In this document: piece by piece, positions 26,701-39,887 of the stretch
How the letters are laid out: every line of letters begins with the position of its first letter
Position numbering within the stretch: the stretch's first letter is position 1
NCBI GenBank assembly: GCA_013399895.1
Contig: VXBA01004389.1
Coordinates: forward strand, 372,001-436,000
DNA from: Serilophus lunatus
Lineage: Eukaryota > Chordata > Aves > Passeriformes > Eurylaimidae
Direction: 5' to 3'
Length of the DNA: 64,000 nt
Made by a program: the position numbers and the translations under genes
The notes under the pieces: model-generated
Seen by the model: only the letters and a program-made list of their open reading frames with translations
Told to the model about the DNA's origin: nothing
Databases searched by the model: none

Positions 26701-29700
26701 ATCCTGTATAAACTATATTGTTGAAGACAGCTGCACACATTAAAATCAGCATCATGATTAAAAAGAAGACATAATGCAAGATAATTTCTTTAGCCTTTAA
26801 TTTTTGCAGAACAAAACTCCAATAATTTATTTCATTGATCAAGAGGTCTACTGACAATTGGATATTTAGTCTCCACCTAACTGGCAGAAAGACAATCTTC
26901 TAATGCAGAACACAATCAAGACCTTGCTGAATTTTCCCCCTCATGGATTCTTCTAATCTGCAGACAAACTCCTTAAGATCCTTTCTGTGCACTCAAGTAA
27001 TCCAGTATCACAGGGAATGTCTAAAGCTTGATGAGAAGGTCACTTGTTGCTACTTGTTCTTCATTCACTGTAGAATGTGGCCAGTACTGCCTATCACGAC
27101 CCTCCATATAATAGGTATTATAGCAGCAAATTGATGACAGGCATCATCACACAGCAGAGAAGTAACTTGGGGTTTCTTTGCTTCAAACACTATGATGGAC
27201 TCTTGTCTTTACTTCAACACATTAAAAAAAAATATTCAGATACATTTTCAAAGTATTTTTCATTCCTACTGAGTGATATTAAGATATAAAATTATTTTAC
27301 TCTGACCTTTCTGAAGAGGACTGGGTTATTGTTCATCTTGATCTCACCATAAGAATTATTAAAATCTATTTTCATGGTGCTTTAAGCTAAATACATTGTT
27401 TTATTAAAATTCTCTAAAAAAGATTACAGTCTGAAGCCCTAATTCAGGAAAAGATTTCTTTTTCTACAGAGTATTTAAATGCTCATGCTTCTAAACTAGA
27501 GCTGAACTTTAATCTGGCTTTAAGTACATTTCTGAACCAAGAGCTTAAAAAAAGTCTCACATAATTAATCTTATTGAATTACTTGAAAACAAAAGTTATG
27601 CATTATTAATAGAAAAGAGAATAAAGTGGTATTCAAAAAGAATGTGAAAGCAGGAAAAAAGGAAAGTACAGTTTGTAGGAAAAAAAACCCCACAGAGTCA
27701 CAAGCAAGGCACTATTAAATGAAATAAGGAAAAAAAAGGAACTGAGCTCATCTACTTGTTCTTCTGTGTCACATTTTGCTATAGCAAGAGCATTGGCAGA
27801 ACATGCCTATGATGTCTGAGCAAAAATCTTACTTGTATCTGGAATAAAGCTTATTTTCATTTCACGTGGAGCCCAGGGACAAGCTACAAGTTATAACCTT
27901 CTGCTGATGGACACTGAAGTTCCCCCAATGGATCTCAGTGGTCGCTGTTATTTCTGCTCCATTTTTTGCCATTAATAGAAGAAGAGAGCGTCTGAATTCC
28001 ATTTTCTAATCAAAATTATAAATTAGGTTTTGGTAGTTGTGAATAACCAGTAGAAGAGAGAAAAATTTCAAATATTTTAACACAGTTCTTATTGAAAGCA
28101 ATACTGAAATAATCTTTCCTCTTGAAGTGTCAATTGGCTTAGATGCTCCATCTCTGATTGTCACATTCTTTGCTCACACCTTGAAAATTTTCAAAGGAAA
28201 ATCAAAAAGATGCAGAACTGCAAAACTGTCCCCTCTCTGCATACAATATGTATAACAGTTCCCTTGGTGCTGTATTCCCACTGTCCCAGTAGAATCAGGA
28301 TGACACGGCATTCAGCAAGAATGCCTGTGTTCATTTCTCAAATTAGTTTCTACTTTTTGATGTGCTGCCTTGCAAAATGAGACTTTTCAGCAATGCTGAC
28401 TGAATTATGGTGAGTGACAGAAAGAAAGACCATATAATGTACACAGAGTTGATCCATGGAAGTGCTGGCAAAGTCAAAAAACTCAGAGAATTCATGAAAG
28501 CTTTTCAGAAGCGTGGGGAAATACGGAGCACTGCATTAAGGAACGTACAAAAAATACCTCCACATTTGCCACAGCCTTCTGTTGCAACAGAACACTCCAG
28601 ACAGGACCAGGGCATGTGGCAGGAATACCAGCTGGCGTTCTGTGACCTGCTGTGATGGAGAGGGAGTGAACCTGATGTCCAGAAATCAATTTACAACACC
28701 TTGAATTCCATAGCAAAAAAGTTTTCTTCCATATTATTTTCATAGAGCTATACCAAAACAGCTGCTTCACCATATGAAATGGTTTTCTTCCTACTATTAA
28801 GCACAATTTAAATTATTCATTCAATTATTACTTTTGTATTCAAAGATGGCTTATTTTCATGCAGATTTATGTTCTGTTAGGCATAGAGGACTTTCTTAAT
28901 TGTACTGAAACAATTGCAAATTTAATTAAAGTTTGCCATTCCAAGCATAAAACAGATTAAAGAAAATGCTGACAACAATAAAATAAATATTCAACTATTT
29001 AATTTAACTCAACATTTATTTTTAATCCAAACATCACAATAACCTTGCTTCCAATTACAATTTCATGACAAAATGTCTTGAAGAAGCATTTGTCTCTATT
29101 TTCCTCCAATCTGTTCAGCTGAAGCACACTAGCTTATTTATAAAACCATTGATTAATAAATCTGTTCCAGCTGTAATACTGTATGTTACAAAGAACACAG
29201 TCTGATGTATGTAAACAACCATTATAATTTTAAAATCCCAAAGTCTTCACAGTCTGCAAAAGCAGAAATCCTGTCAAATACATTTCATGGCAATTCTACA
29301 CACAAATCTTAACAAAGAAGGAAAAATAAGGGGCAAACATAGGTAGCAAAGTTTGGAGGCCTGTGGTAACTTATAGCAGATGGTGAGATCAACTAAATGC
29401 TTTCAATGTTACTTTCTGTTCCTTGAACTGGGTATTATTACCCTCAATGATGTACTGCAACACATGACAATAAGCAGCTCCTCAATTTCGTAAGTTCCAC
29501 TCAAAAGAGATATGAAGAAAGAGTCTGGCTTGATTCTAATGAAACTAATTTGAAGTTCTCCAATTAAGTTATGCTGTTTAGTATTTGTTTTAATTTTGTA
29601 GTCAATAAATTTAATAATTTATAGTTATCAGCTGAGGGAAGAAGGTAGACATGTAGATTTCCTCTCATCTAGATGCAGTAAGTCTGGCTCTGGCTGATAA

Positions 29701-31164
29701 CAAAGCATGAACACTAACTTAACCTTTTGTGTTACTTGGAAGCATTAGTTATGAAGAAATATTGAGATTTTCCAAAGCATTGAATACCTTTTTTCCAGCA
29801 GATTTGAAGCAAGCAGAAGTGCCTTACCAGCCTAACAAATGTCCCAAGAAGCAGAAAATTTGGAAGGGAAAAAAGGCTTTTCACCAGATACTCAGAATAA
29901 TATTTTTTTGCAATTTCTGAAGGAATTGCCTTACATAATTTTTGGTTATTTTTCCTTCCACCTTAAACAACACATTCTTCTCAGGAGCTGAGAGACTTCA
30001 ATGGCATTATTTACATCTGCATGACAACATCCAGCTATTAAGAATTTTAGCATCATCACCACCACTTGTAGAAGAAACAATGATCACAACAAGCATCCGA
30101 TTTTAAAGCCAGGAACGCAGCTGGAACAGTCCATAAGCAAAATAAATCTCATCCAGAGCCATCCAGGACTACCACCACAAATTGCCTGTTTGTCTGTTCA
30201 TTTCTCATTTTAATCACTTCTTGTTAATACATTTGAGTCAAGGAAAGAGCTAGATGGGAAATATAAGTGCTGCAAACCTCTTTCCGCTATGTAACTTGAC
30301 TGAAAAAGGATGAAAAAGTTTCCTTTTGCAATAAAACCAAGAATGAAATACACAGAAAGGGAGTTCTACTCTGAACTGACAGATCCAGCATTATTATTAG
30401 ATGTTATAAAGTGTGATGGATATATTCATGTTTTCTTTATTTATCTGCATCAGCTCGATATTACTAAGAAAATCTCAAATTAAAAAAAAAGTAACCACAC
30501 ATCCAAAATTAATTTTTCAATAGAATAAATGAGGAATTTGTTGAAGTCATTATGAAGGATTATTAACTCTTCCACAAAATAAGAAGCAATCAAGAAGGGA
30601 AACAGCAAGGAACAAGACTCTTTTTAGACAGGAATCAAATTGGAACCCTTCATGACAAAAACAGGGAACTGAACAACAGCAGCTCTTTCCTATTGATACA
30701 CACACATTGTAAAAAGGGCTTTGTCTGGAATCCACTAAAACTGGTACATGGAAATCCTACTTGAATCTAACACAAAGCTAACAAATCACTTTACATCAAC
30801 ATATTTAGAACAAACAAAACAACCCAAACTTGCTTGAATAACCACTGAGTACGTCTACCCAGAACCATTATTTAATGAAGAACAGTTCACTTTTTAATAG
30901 CAGTTTTTGTATAAACACCAATATGCGCAGATGAAACTCATAAAACTATTTTCTCTTTTTTTGTGTACATGTCCCAAAATTTATTTTAGAAAACTCTACG
31001 TGGTATTATTGATCAAAACTTTCTGACAAAATAATAACCTGCAAAGTCTTTAAATACTGTAAGAAACAAAGAATACACTACATAATACAGACTTTCAGAC
31101 TGTCAGACTTTACACGACTGAAACCAACAATAAAACGTCCACAACATGAATTAGCCTAGATTTA

Positions 31165-31176
31165 TTTTTTTTTTTT
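31165..31176. repeat. Poly(T) run of 12
   Basis: Twelve T in a row, so A12 on the minus strand, about 340 bases downstream of the exon 5 donor in the direction of transcription. Treated as a simple homopolymer. Confidence 0.85.
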
Positions 31177-31520
31177 AGTATAGTCCATAAATGACTTCTA
31201 CAGCTGATTAAAATGGGAGGAATATCAAAAGATGTGCTTTCACATAAACAGCAAATAACAAAGAAGTTTAAGAGTCATGAAACTTCTACTGCAAAAACCC
31301 GCAAGGCCCTTTAGAGGAGCCATAACAATTTACCTCATCTGAGAGACTTCCATACACAATTAAATACACACTTCCCCATCATTACATCGGAGGGTTTGGG
31401 GAGCGAAACTACGTACATGAATCCTATTATATAATGTAGGATTACAGATGAAACATACAAAGTAACAAGAGTTTCAGAGTTCTAATTTAAAAGCTCTTTG
31501 ATCATGAACAGTTGGCTTAC

Positions 31521-31595
31521 CTGTTTAACATCATATGCAAGAAGAACAAATCTTAAGTCTGGTGAAACAGAGTATCTTGATGCTTTGAATGTTAC
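31521..31595 (-). CDS. DPP10: DPP10 internal coding exon (probably exon 5)
   Basis: This 75-base exon is exactly 25 codons in phase 0 at both ends. It begins VTFKASRYSVSPDLR and ends FVLLAYDVKQ. It follows directly from the LLLENTTF end of the upstream exon and matches human DPP10 at about residues 123-147, with conservative changes such as H to Y after KASR and KY to RF before VLLAYD. The segment forms early strands of the beta-propeller in the ectodomain that pairs with Kv4 channels. The acceptor on the minus strand is TTCATTGTAG and the donor after CAG is GTAAGCC. Splicing to the upstream exon removes 8292 bases. There is no stop or frameshift, so the gene looks intact here. DPP6 has a diverged equivalent (S-L-R-A-I-R-Y), so DPP10 is the better call. 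Confidence 0.95.
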
Positions 31596-32466
31596 CTACA
31601 ATGAAGTGACAATTAAAGTGAGTTTGCAACAAGAAATTAAAAGGATCCTTTCTTCCAAATTTTCTTACAACTGATTCAAGAATTTCCCATTCATAAGACA
31701 GATTTGGTTTAGAACACTGATGTAATTTCTGCAAAAGAAAGACTTCAATTCTTTGCCTAATTAGGTGGTATCATCGAGTGGCAACAGATAAATCCGGCTT
31801 CAACACTAAATACCTACTAAGAAGCTGATGAGTTTTTCATCATCACTACAAGCATTAAACTCAAGGATAATAACTACAACCAACTCATTTACAGAGGATG
31901 AAGGAAGACACTCTGGTTGGCGTGTACTTCAGGAATGATTATAAGGGAGTTTCAGCGCTAGGTTGGTCTTAAAGATAACATGCAAGAAAAAGTATAGGTG
32001 TGCACTTTGTCTGCATTGTGGGTTTTTTTAATGCTACATACACAAACATCTTGCAAGACAACTTGCACTAAAGCAAAAGTCTTTCTTATAAGAAGGCACA
32101 TTCTTAGCAGATAACAAAGTGAAACATAAGATAGCATTAGAAAACTAATAATGCTTTACATCTACCCAAGACTACAAGACACTCAATTGGATTCAAGGCT
32201 GTAATTCAATCAAGGGGTAATGTTGATGTCAGAAGTAATTTAACACATTTAATTTATGAGAAAGATAAGAATGGGCTTTAAAGAGCACTGAAGGAAATAA
32301 TTTTAAATTAATCTCAAGACATCTATTTACAAAATTGAAAGAGGGAGAAGTGAAAAATCCAGATAAGCCTAATCCCACTGCTAAACTAATGAATTCAACA
32401 GGGGTCTAAAGTACCCACACCAGAAGTCACTAATATGATCAAAGTAGCTAAGGAGTAAGCTGCTAA

Positions 32467-32502
32467 CAAAAAAACAAACAAACAAACAACAAAAAAAGAA
32501 AA
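32467..32502. repeat. AAAC tetranucleotide repeat / A-rich tract
   Basis: Four or so ACAA/CAAA units flanked by A runs. No retroposon body is recognisable on the 5' side, so this is treated as a simple repeat rather than a poly(A) tail. Confidence 0.85.
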
Positions 32503-35500
32503 TTTCCAACAAAGCGAAAAGATGCTATGTTTTGATATACAGATTAAATTCAGCTTCCTAAGTAATATAATTATAATCAAATTATCCAAAGAAATCAAAG
32601 GGAAAAATTAGTTTTGAAAATAAGGTGTATTACTTTGATGCAGCATCATGACAGTATCAAAAGCCAGAAGATAAATCTGCAGTCTTAAGGAAAGAAGAAA
32701 AAAAACCAACCTAAAAGCATCCTTTTGTATCTAAAAAGCATTCAAATCAGATTTCTGCTGCACCCAAACTAGCTTTTATGAGTTCACCATCTTTAAGCAG
32801 AAACTGTGTTAATGTTAATCTACGAGTAATGTGCCCTTTTCTTGGCACTTCACTAAAAACATTTTAAGATGTGAAATTTCTCTTCTTTCCAGTAGTTTAT
32901 TTACTATTGCTCCACTACCTCAGTTTTCAGTAATATGTAACACAGGCAACTTTCCAAATTCATTCTCAAGACATGCAGTGCTTACTGTTTCATACATTTA
33001 GCAGGAATCTTCAGTCCCTGATTATGCCACCTCACCAGTAATGAGGCACTTCATGCAGTCACCTGAGTAGCTCAGCTGCAAGCCATTGGCAGTTTGAGGC
33101 ACTACTAGCAAGAACTACTTGCATATTCTGTATCCGAGTGTAGAGTGCTGTGGATTTGGGATTCAAAATCATTTGAAGCCCACTGAAGATAACCTTGTTC
33201 ATTCAGCTTACAATCACTTGCAAAAATCTGTTTGCTTCTCAAAATGCCTCAGACACATGGTGTACATGCTATGCCAAAATCCTATCTTTTTTTTTGATTG
33301 AAGGTAAGGGTTTTGGCAAAATAGTTTTCTTTTTGTTGTTATAATGGCATTATTCATGGTAAAAGGAGCATAAAGCTGGTTTCATAATTTTTAGTGTTTC
33401 ACATCAGAAATAAGACACTGCAAATTAGACCAGCAGAAATCATATGCTCATTCCCAAAGTTGAAAACAATGCTGATTTCTTTATTATAAAAATATACTTA
33501 GCTCATTTAAGTTGGATTTACAATCAAGCCTTTAATGAAATAGATGTTTAATTCTAGTAGAATTGCAGCAGCATTACAGTCACTTAAAGGGATTCAAATT
33601 TCCTTAAGAGTTCTGGTTTGGGACTTGTTTTATTTTTTGGTAAAGACAAGCACAATTTTGGCAATTAATTCAGAAACTGCTTCCTTGTATGCAGAGAAGA
33701 AACCATTCTAGACTAACAACAGGAAAATAAAACAATCATCTGACTCATTCTTCCTGCCTAGCATGGCAAGTAAACTCAAGATCTGTGAGACACTAAAACA
33801 AAAGACATTTAAGCTTTTCTCCACAATAATGTCTAAGGTATTTCATAACTAACAGACCCCTCACTCCATATTGGGGAAATTAGATCAGCTGGTGATGAGT
33901 TTAAAAAAAAACTTAAGTCCCTGCTCTAGGAGGTGAGATGTATGCCACTCAAGCTCCTGGGAGATTATCTATTGGGACATTCACTACAGGGATTAGATAT
34001 ATTTAGTCATTAAAAACAAGTTTCTGAAGACTCTGATCCCAAGGGTTTGTTCTCTTCTCAGGAGAACATATTTTTGAGTTTTGAAAGAAATTGTTGGGAA
34101 AATATCATATTGGAAACACAATGGAAATTTAAAAACCTCTCGTTCTCAAAAATATGGAGGGTGGTTGTTCTGTTATCATGTCTGCATATCCGCAGTTTGT
34201 CAAGCTTCTTACTTTGTCAGGAGCTATCAACCCTTTGTTATTGAAGACAGACCTAAACCCTTTGGTTTAGCTGGGCTTGATCGCAAGAAATGGAAGGAGC
34301 TCTGGACCAAGAAGCTCTCAAGCAGGGAGAACTAGAGCTGCCTAACTAGGCACAGTCCTGGGATGCAGAATGAGGGCTAGTTTCCCTCTGCCCCATTGCA
34401 CATTATCAGCCAGTTAGGGGTCTGGGGGCAATTCAACCGTGCTGCACCGTACACTCTGTCCACACCCTTATCCCTTTCCAAGCCACAACAGAGGCAAGGC
34501 AGAACACAAGAAAAAAGGGTAGTTAATTTCCTTATCTCCCTCCAGCTCTACATAGCCACATCAAGCCTTGCTAAGGCTCAGGTTTCCTATGCAGTTTAAA
34601 AGACAAATGTGCCTTAAAACATCATCTAAGCTGACCTCTACTCTAGGACCAAAATCCCTGTAGGACACAAAAATAGATATGAGCTGACTTGTGCAGCTCA
34701 CAGAAGCCTTTCACTATCGCCTCCCTACTAGAAAAGAACCTCTAAGCAGTCAATCATAGAATTATTTTCCATTACATTTCCCATTAACATTGACATAGTC
34801 AACCCTTAACTGCTTACTATATCAAGGAAAAATCTTATCAGCAATATTACTTAAAGAAATCCTACACAGAGCTACCCTAACCTGACAGTTTTTCTTTTTT
34901 GTGTGTTGGAACCTCCTTCGCTTGGACAAAAAACAATGGCTACCACCAAACCATAGTGACTGTAAACCCTTCCATCTGTCAGGCTTTCCCACCTCGATGC
35001 ACAGCAGTGCACTGCAACAATAAACCCTTTCCCATAATAAACCCTCTACTGAAAAGGATTTGCTGAGGAGGTTATTTAACATTTAAAGGAGCATGGGAGA
35101 GCAGAGATAATTTTACAGTATTCATAACCACCTCTTTACAACATGTGTGGGTCATTAAAATGTCCAGTGTTGCAACAATTACTAACACTTATGTGGTTAT
35201 ACAGTGTTATTTAGTGCATTTACCATTATTCACCCTTTCATTAATCTCTTATGCAAGGCTCTTAAAATATAAGCATGTAAACTAGTCTTGCAATTAAATC
35301 TACATTAATCAACAAAGGAAGTCTAATTGCATTATGATGTTTCACTGAGTTTCCTGTTAAAAGAGGAAGGGGGTGTGGTAGCAGGGAGCACATAACAACA
35401 ACAATATAACATCAAAAGGAAGAGAACAAAAGGGCCATTTATGAACAAAGCTCTGCAAAACACCACGAAACACTCCCTGCCCAAAGCTCTGCTCAAACTA

Positions 35501-38500
35501 AAATTCTCATTTTCTGGTTTTGGCTGCAAGGCCTCCACAGGTTTTTCACAGCTGGGCTGCCACTGTCTAATTGTGATTCATGAGCCATCATGAGCTCACC
35601 ATTAGCAGGCAGCAAGAAGTAATCCTTCTCTCTCCATCCTTGTGTAAAAGATGATCCACAGTAACAAACAACATATTCCAGAATATACTCCCAACAAGCC
35701 CATGGAAATAGGTTTGCAACTCAATAATAGATGTTTGCGATGCATCACAATGCAGTTTCCCCTTGAGCTTGAAAAGAGGTATGGAAAGGCAGCAAAATCA
35801 AGGGGGAGAGCACGTCAAGAATTGCTGAGTATTACAAGAGTCCAAAGCATCCAGCTCAGGGGAAGCTATAGTAAATACAAGATCCTATTCTAGAGCTCAA
35901 AACCTGAAAACAACTACACCTATGGTGTCAGGTATTGAAAATAAATCAACGGCGTCTAATCTGATGATTCAAAATATACCCCATCATCTACACTGAAAAG
36001 GCTTAAGGACTCATTTCTGATGGAGGATCCTGGACTGCGTGTTAGGGTGTGTGCAAGGTATCTGAAAAATTTTGCATGCACGTACCACTAAAGCAGTGGA
36101 ACTGAGGGCTAATAAAAAAGTCTTATCGCTTTCATAATTATTAAAGCTTTTTTTAAGACAAAGAAACGAAGAGAAATGAAGACAAAATTTCTGCACGTTT
36201 CTTTCAGAGGATTCAACACATTTTGAAAGTTCCATAGCAGAAAACACAGTCCCTATGCATGTTTTCTCTTCTTTTAGTCTAAGGACTGTAAAACAGACTA
36301 GAGAAGCTGAGCTAGAAGCGTAAAACAGGACTAGATGGACAACTTCCCCTGAGCATCCATGTGGTCATCCATGGTCTCCTCTCCAGCTTGTGGCTGAGCT
36401 GTGTGTGAGCAGGTAACCTGCTCTTACTGATTTTATGTAATAGTTGATGGCAAAAGGAATAAATAACATTTTAAACACTGAAATTACTTAGATAAATATA
36501 TTTTGGACCTGTGATGTTTAACAAAGTATTGCTAAATGCTGAAAAACTGATAGGCTTGTCACTTAGGATCATGGTGATAGGCACCTCAGATAGATGATAG
36601 AGAACATATTGTAATCACGTATCAAGGCAGCATCACAAACATCAGGATGCCACACAGTGATTAATGTCTAGGGCTTTTTTTGGCTCCTCTGAATAGAAGA
36701 CTTGTCCAGCCTCCAGCTGTTAACATTTTTATGCTGCTGGCTCAGGACATTAACTGTTTATTAGACAGCTGAAACAAGATGCACTGTGAGGACAAATACA
36801 TATCAGAAAACATCCTTAAATAATAACATCCAGAGAAGGAACTAGATATTTTTGAGCTTTACAAGCTACAATTTTATGTCACTGTATTTATAATCTACAA
36901 TATTGCTTTTCTGATGGTTTAATTATATAAAGGCCAGATTATTTTACCAATAGATTGATTATAGAAAAGGATTCAATTCTAAATTGGCAAATTAAGTGCA
37001 GGAATTTCATCTACTTCTTAATAAAACTTAATGAAACCGGAAAAATACTTGAATTCAGGAACTTGGAATAGATATTTCCCCTGTGTAAGAGAAGTGGGCA
37101 TCTTAGAAGGAGGAAACATCAGTGGTTTTCCAGGTGCATGCCCGTTATTAATTATAATTTAATTTTAAAGGGTCTAATATGTTTTATATATGTAACTTGT
37201 CTGTTTAAAAAGAATTCAGTCTGCTTTTTTGATGATGCAGTTATATAGTGAGCACAGCAGATTCTCAGTAGAGATGAATTTTAAACTGAATTTTAAACAA
37301 TGAGCAACACGAAGAGGAAAAGATACGTACTTTGCAGGAAAACTGCAGTCTCTAAGATGCAAAAGAAGAGACAGTGATCTGTAGCCAGTGAAAGACTGCT
37401 TCAGGGGTTTAGCAATGAGGGGGAAAAAAGAAAATCTCTTCTGAGCTGCTGTTTCAAATGCAGCCCAACCAGGAGTGAAAAAGAGTCATTACTTGCTCCT
37501 CGCCTCTGCGCAATGAGTTTATCATGGCAGTTCAATTTTCCATGGACAATTATCAACATTACTAAGAAAACCCTGCCTTCTGCGGGCTGCTTGAGCAGAG
37601 TCAAACAGGAGAGCAAACCCAGACTGAAATCACCTTAATTACTCCCATTGAAAGGTGACTCTTCCACGACTAAAACCTTTTGATAAGAAGAATGAGGGGA
37701 CTTGTCACTGCCTATGTGGGAGCTCTGCTGTATTTTTTATTAATACAAGACATCTCTGCAGAGTCATTAAACCAGCACCATTCTAATTATGCACCAGTGA
37801 TTAAGCAGATGTGACACTGAGCAAGGAAAATGTTTGATTAATAATCCAGGTGTCTAAGTTTGGAAGATTACATTTAGCAATGTGAATTTGGGGGCAGGCA
37901 GGCTTGGAAGAGCAAGACAGCTTTTGATTTCAGTCAGCCTGTGTAAAATTATGATCTCCAGTTAGGATTGCTGGCCACTGTGTCAGCAGCCAACTCAGCA
38001 CAGAACATTTTCCACTGTTCTCTTGCAAACATACACCAACAGACTTACTGAGCCTTCTGCTCTGTTTTCAGCTTTTTTATCATACTTGCATATAAATAAT
38101 AATTGCTGGAATTCACTGTTTAAATCTAACACTCTTAGCTTTCGATTGTGCAGAAAGAGAAGCTCTGCAGGAAGAAGAACACTTAGGTTTTTATTTTACT
38201 CTGTTCCACTCATAATTGTCAATGGTTGCTTGACTATTTTTTATTTTGCATTAGTTCCCCACATTTTGAATGAACAGTAGATAACTAGTGTTTAGAGCTC
38301 ACTCAATTTGTGCGACTTAAAGATAAATCAGTTCCAAGAAAGCTGAGAGAAGAGCAACTTTGCAAAAAGAGGCAGCATTTGGAGTATGAAGCAGCCTATC
38401 CATACCAATCCATCTTTAATTGGCAAAGGCTGGCTTAGCATAATGGCCTGAATAGCTTGCTATGCTGGCATTACACTTTCCATCACGAGCCAGATACTTG

Positions 38501-38824
38501 CAGTCAAAAGTAAATTAATTCATCTGTGAGAAAACTCAAGTCTTGTCATTAAAGTCAGATTTTACAGCCAAAGATGCCCAAGCAGATGCTTGCATTCAAG
38601 TTCTACATTAAATGCAATTCATAGGCCTAACTAGCCAGGCAAGGGCTCACACACAAATACCTATATGGATAAGAGAGTGCTTCTACAATACTTTGTGGTT
38701 TGTACTTTACAGAAATTCATGTTTTCACCCATTTTCCTTTGTGTTCAACAGTCTTTTTTTGGGCTAAGAGGCACCCAGAGGCACATTCCAGCATATGGAA
38801 GGGTGCAGCTCATAGAAAACCAGC

Positions 38825-38838
38825 CACACACACACACC
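38825..38838. repeat. Short CA microsatellite
   Basis: Seven CA units inside the intron between the two DPP10 exons. Confidence 0.85.
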
Positions 38839-39887
38839 CTCCATTAAAATATAATTCTCTCTTCCCTTCTCCTTCATCTTTACACTGACCTAGGAAGTCA
38901 GCATCACGTTCTTTCTCTTGAACTTCTACTCCCCTCCTTCTTGTTTGAGGAGTTAGAAGTAAAGGTCACCCTGAGGCTTTATGCTTTGAAAAGAGGAATC
39001 TCTATCAGCAAAGGCCAAGAACAGACCAGGAATAAAATCAGCCTTTGCCAAAGACCACTGATGAACATGAGTCATCCTTTGGGGTCTGCAGGTGTAAAAG
39101 ATTTCAGTAAATTAAAATACAGGGATTAACAATAGCAGCCAGTGGTCTGTATGGAGTAATTATGAGGAAAGACTGACAAATCACATATCTATGCTGCAAA
39201 ACCCTGACAAATGAGAATTACAGGGTAGAATATAAGTGGTATCCCTGAGAATAATAGTGCCAAGCAAAGCAAAAGAAAATGAAAAGTATTAAAGTGCTTC
39301 TTAGCAATTACTGCAGATCAGAAACACATGAATTTCTCATATCTATACTATTTACTGCTCCAATCATCTAGTTTGCCATTAAAGCACAGAGGAACTACTA
39401 CACCAGACATCAACACGATTAGGAAATAAATTTTTCTTAGCATATTTAATTCCTTCAAGGAAGATATTCCTATGAATTTTGAACATTTTCCCCCTTTTCT
39501 AACACTGAAAAACTCTCAATATTGGAGTAGCATTCCACTATTTTATGAAATATCTTGTTCTAATACACATCAGGTAGAGGTTCCAGCACATACGCCAGGC
39601 ATGATTCTTCAAGTGGCCAGAAAAGAGCACGGTGTACAACCCACTGCAAATCCTCCAAAGTTTTGGTTGTTTACATGTAGGTTTAACAAAACAATAAATA
39701 ATTTCTCTCAGAAGTCATTCACTGACAGAGGAATGGATTATAATTTTCATACATATACAATATAGTCTAGGTTATAAACATATCTCCTGTAATTTCCATA
39801 TATTCTACCCTCACTCTTACATTACAGGAGAAAAAAAATCTTAGCAGACTTCCGCTAAGAAAGAAGTAAATAATATATATTACTTAC

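Larger units (their letters stand above)
1..31520 (-). other. DPP10: DPP10 intron downstream of exon 5 (incomplete, extends past left edge)
   Basis: This region follows the exon 5 donor on the minus strand. The next expected DPP10 segment (mammalian I-F-H-Y-S-Y-T-A-S-Y-V-I-Y-N) was looked for on the minus strand and not found, so the intron probably continues beyond position 1. It holds the CR1 and SINE remnants listed separately, TA microsatellites, an A-rich tract at 12497-12595 and otherwise unremarkable AT-rich DNA. The first 250 bases, 11200-11940 and 16150-16440 are visibly richer in G+C than their surroundings but contain nothing I can name. Confidence 0.75.
31596..39887 (-). other. 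DPP10: DPP10 intron between the two coding exons (8292 bp)
   Basis: The intron runs on the minus strand from GTAAGTA just below 39888 to TTGTAG just above 31595. I recognise no interspersed repeat in it. It holds a T12 run edge effect nearby, an AAAC-type simple repeat at 32467-32502, and a CA repeat at 38825-38838. The 35.1-38.6 kb part is dense in TAAT/ATTA words and is discussed as candidate regulatory DNA. Open frames here (for example 34081-34335 plus, 84 codons) have no similarity I recognise. Confidence 0.85.

Noticed and set aside
28407..28655. 82-codon plus-strand frame with mixed composition
   Set aside because: It overlaps a 104-codon minus-strand frame, has no recognised similarity and no supporting signals.
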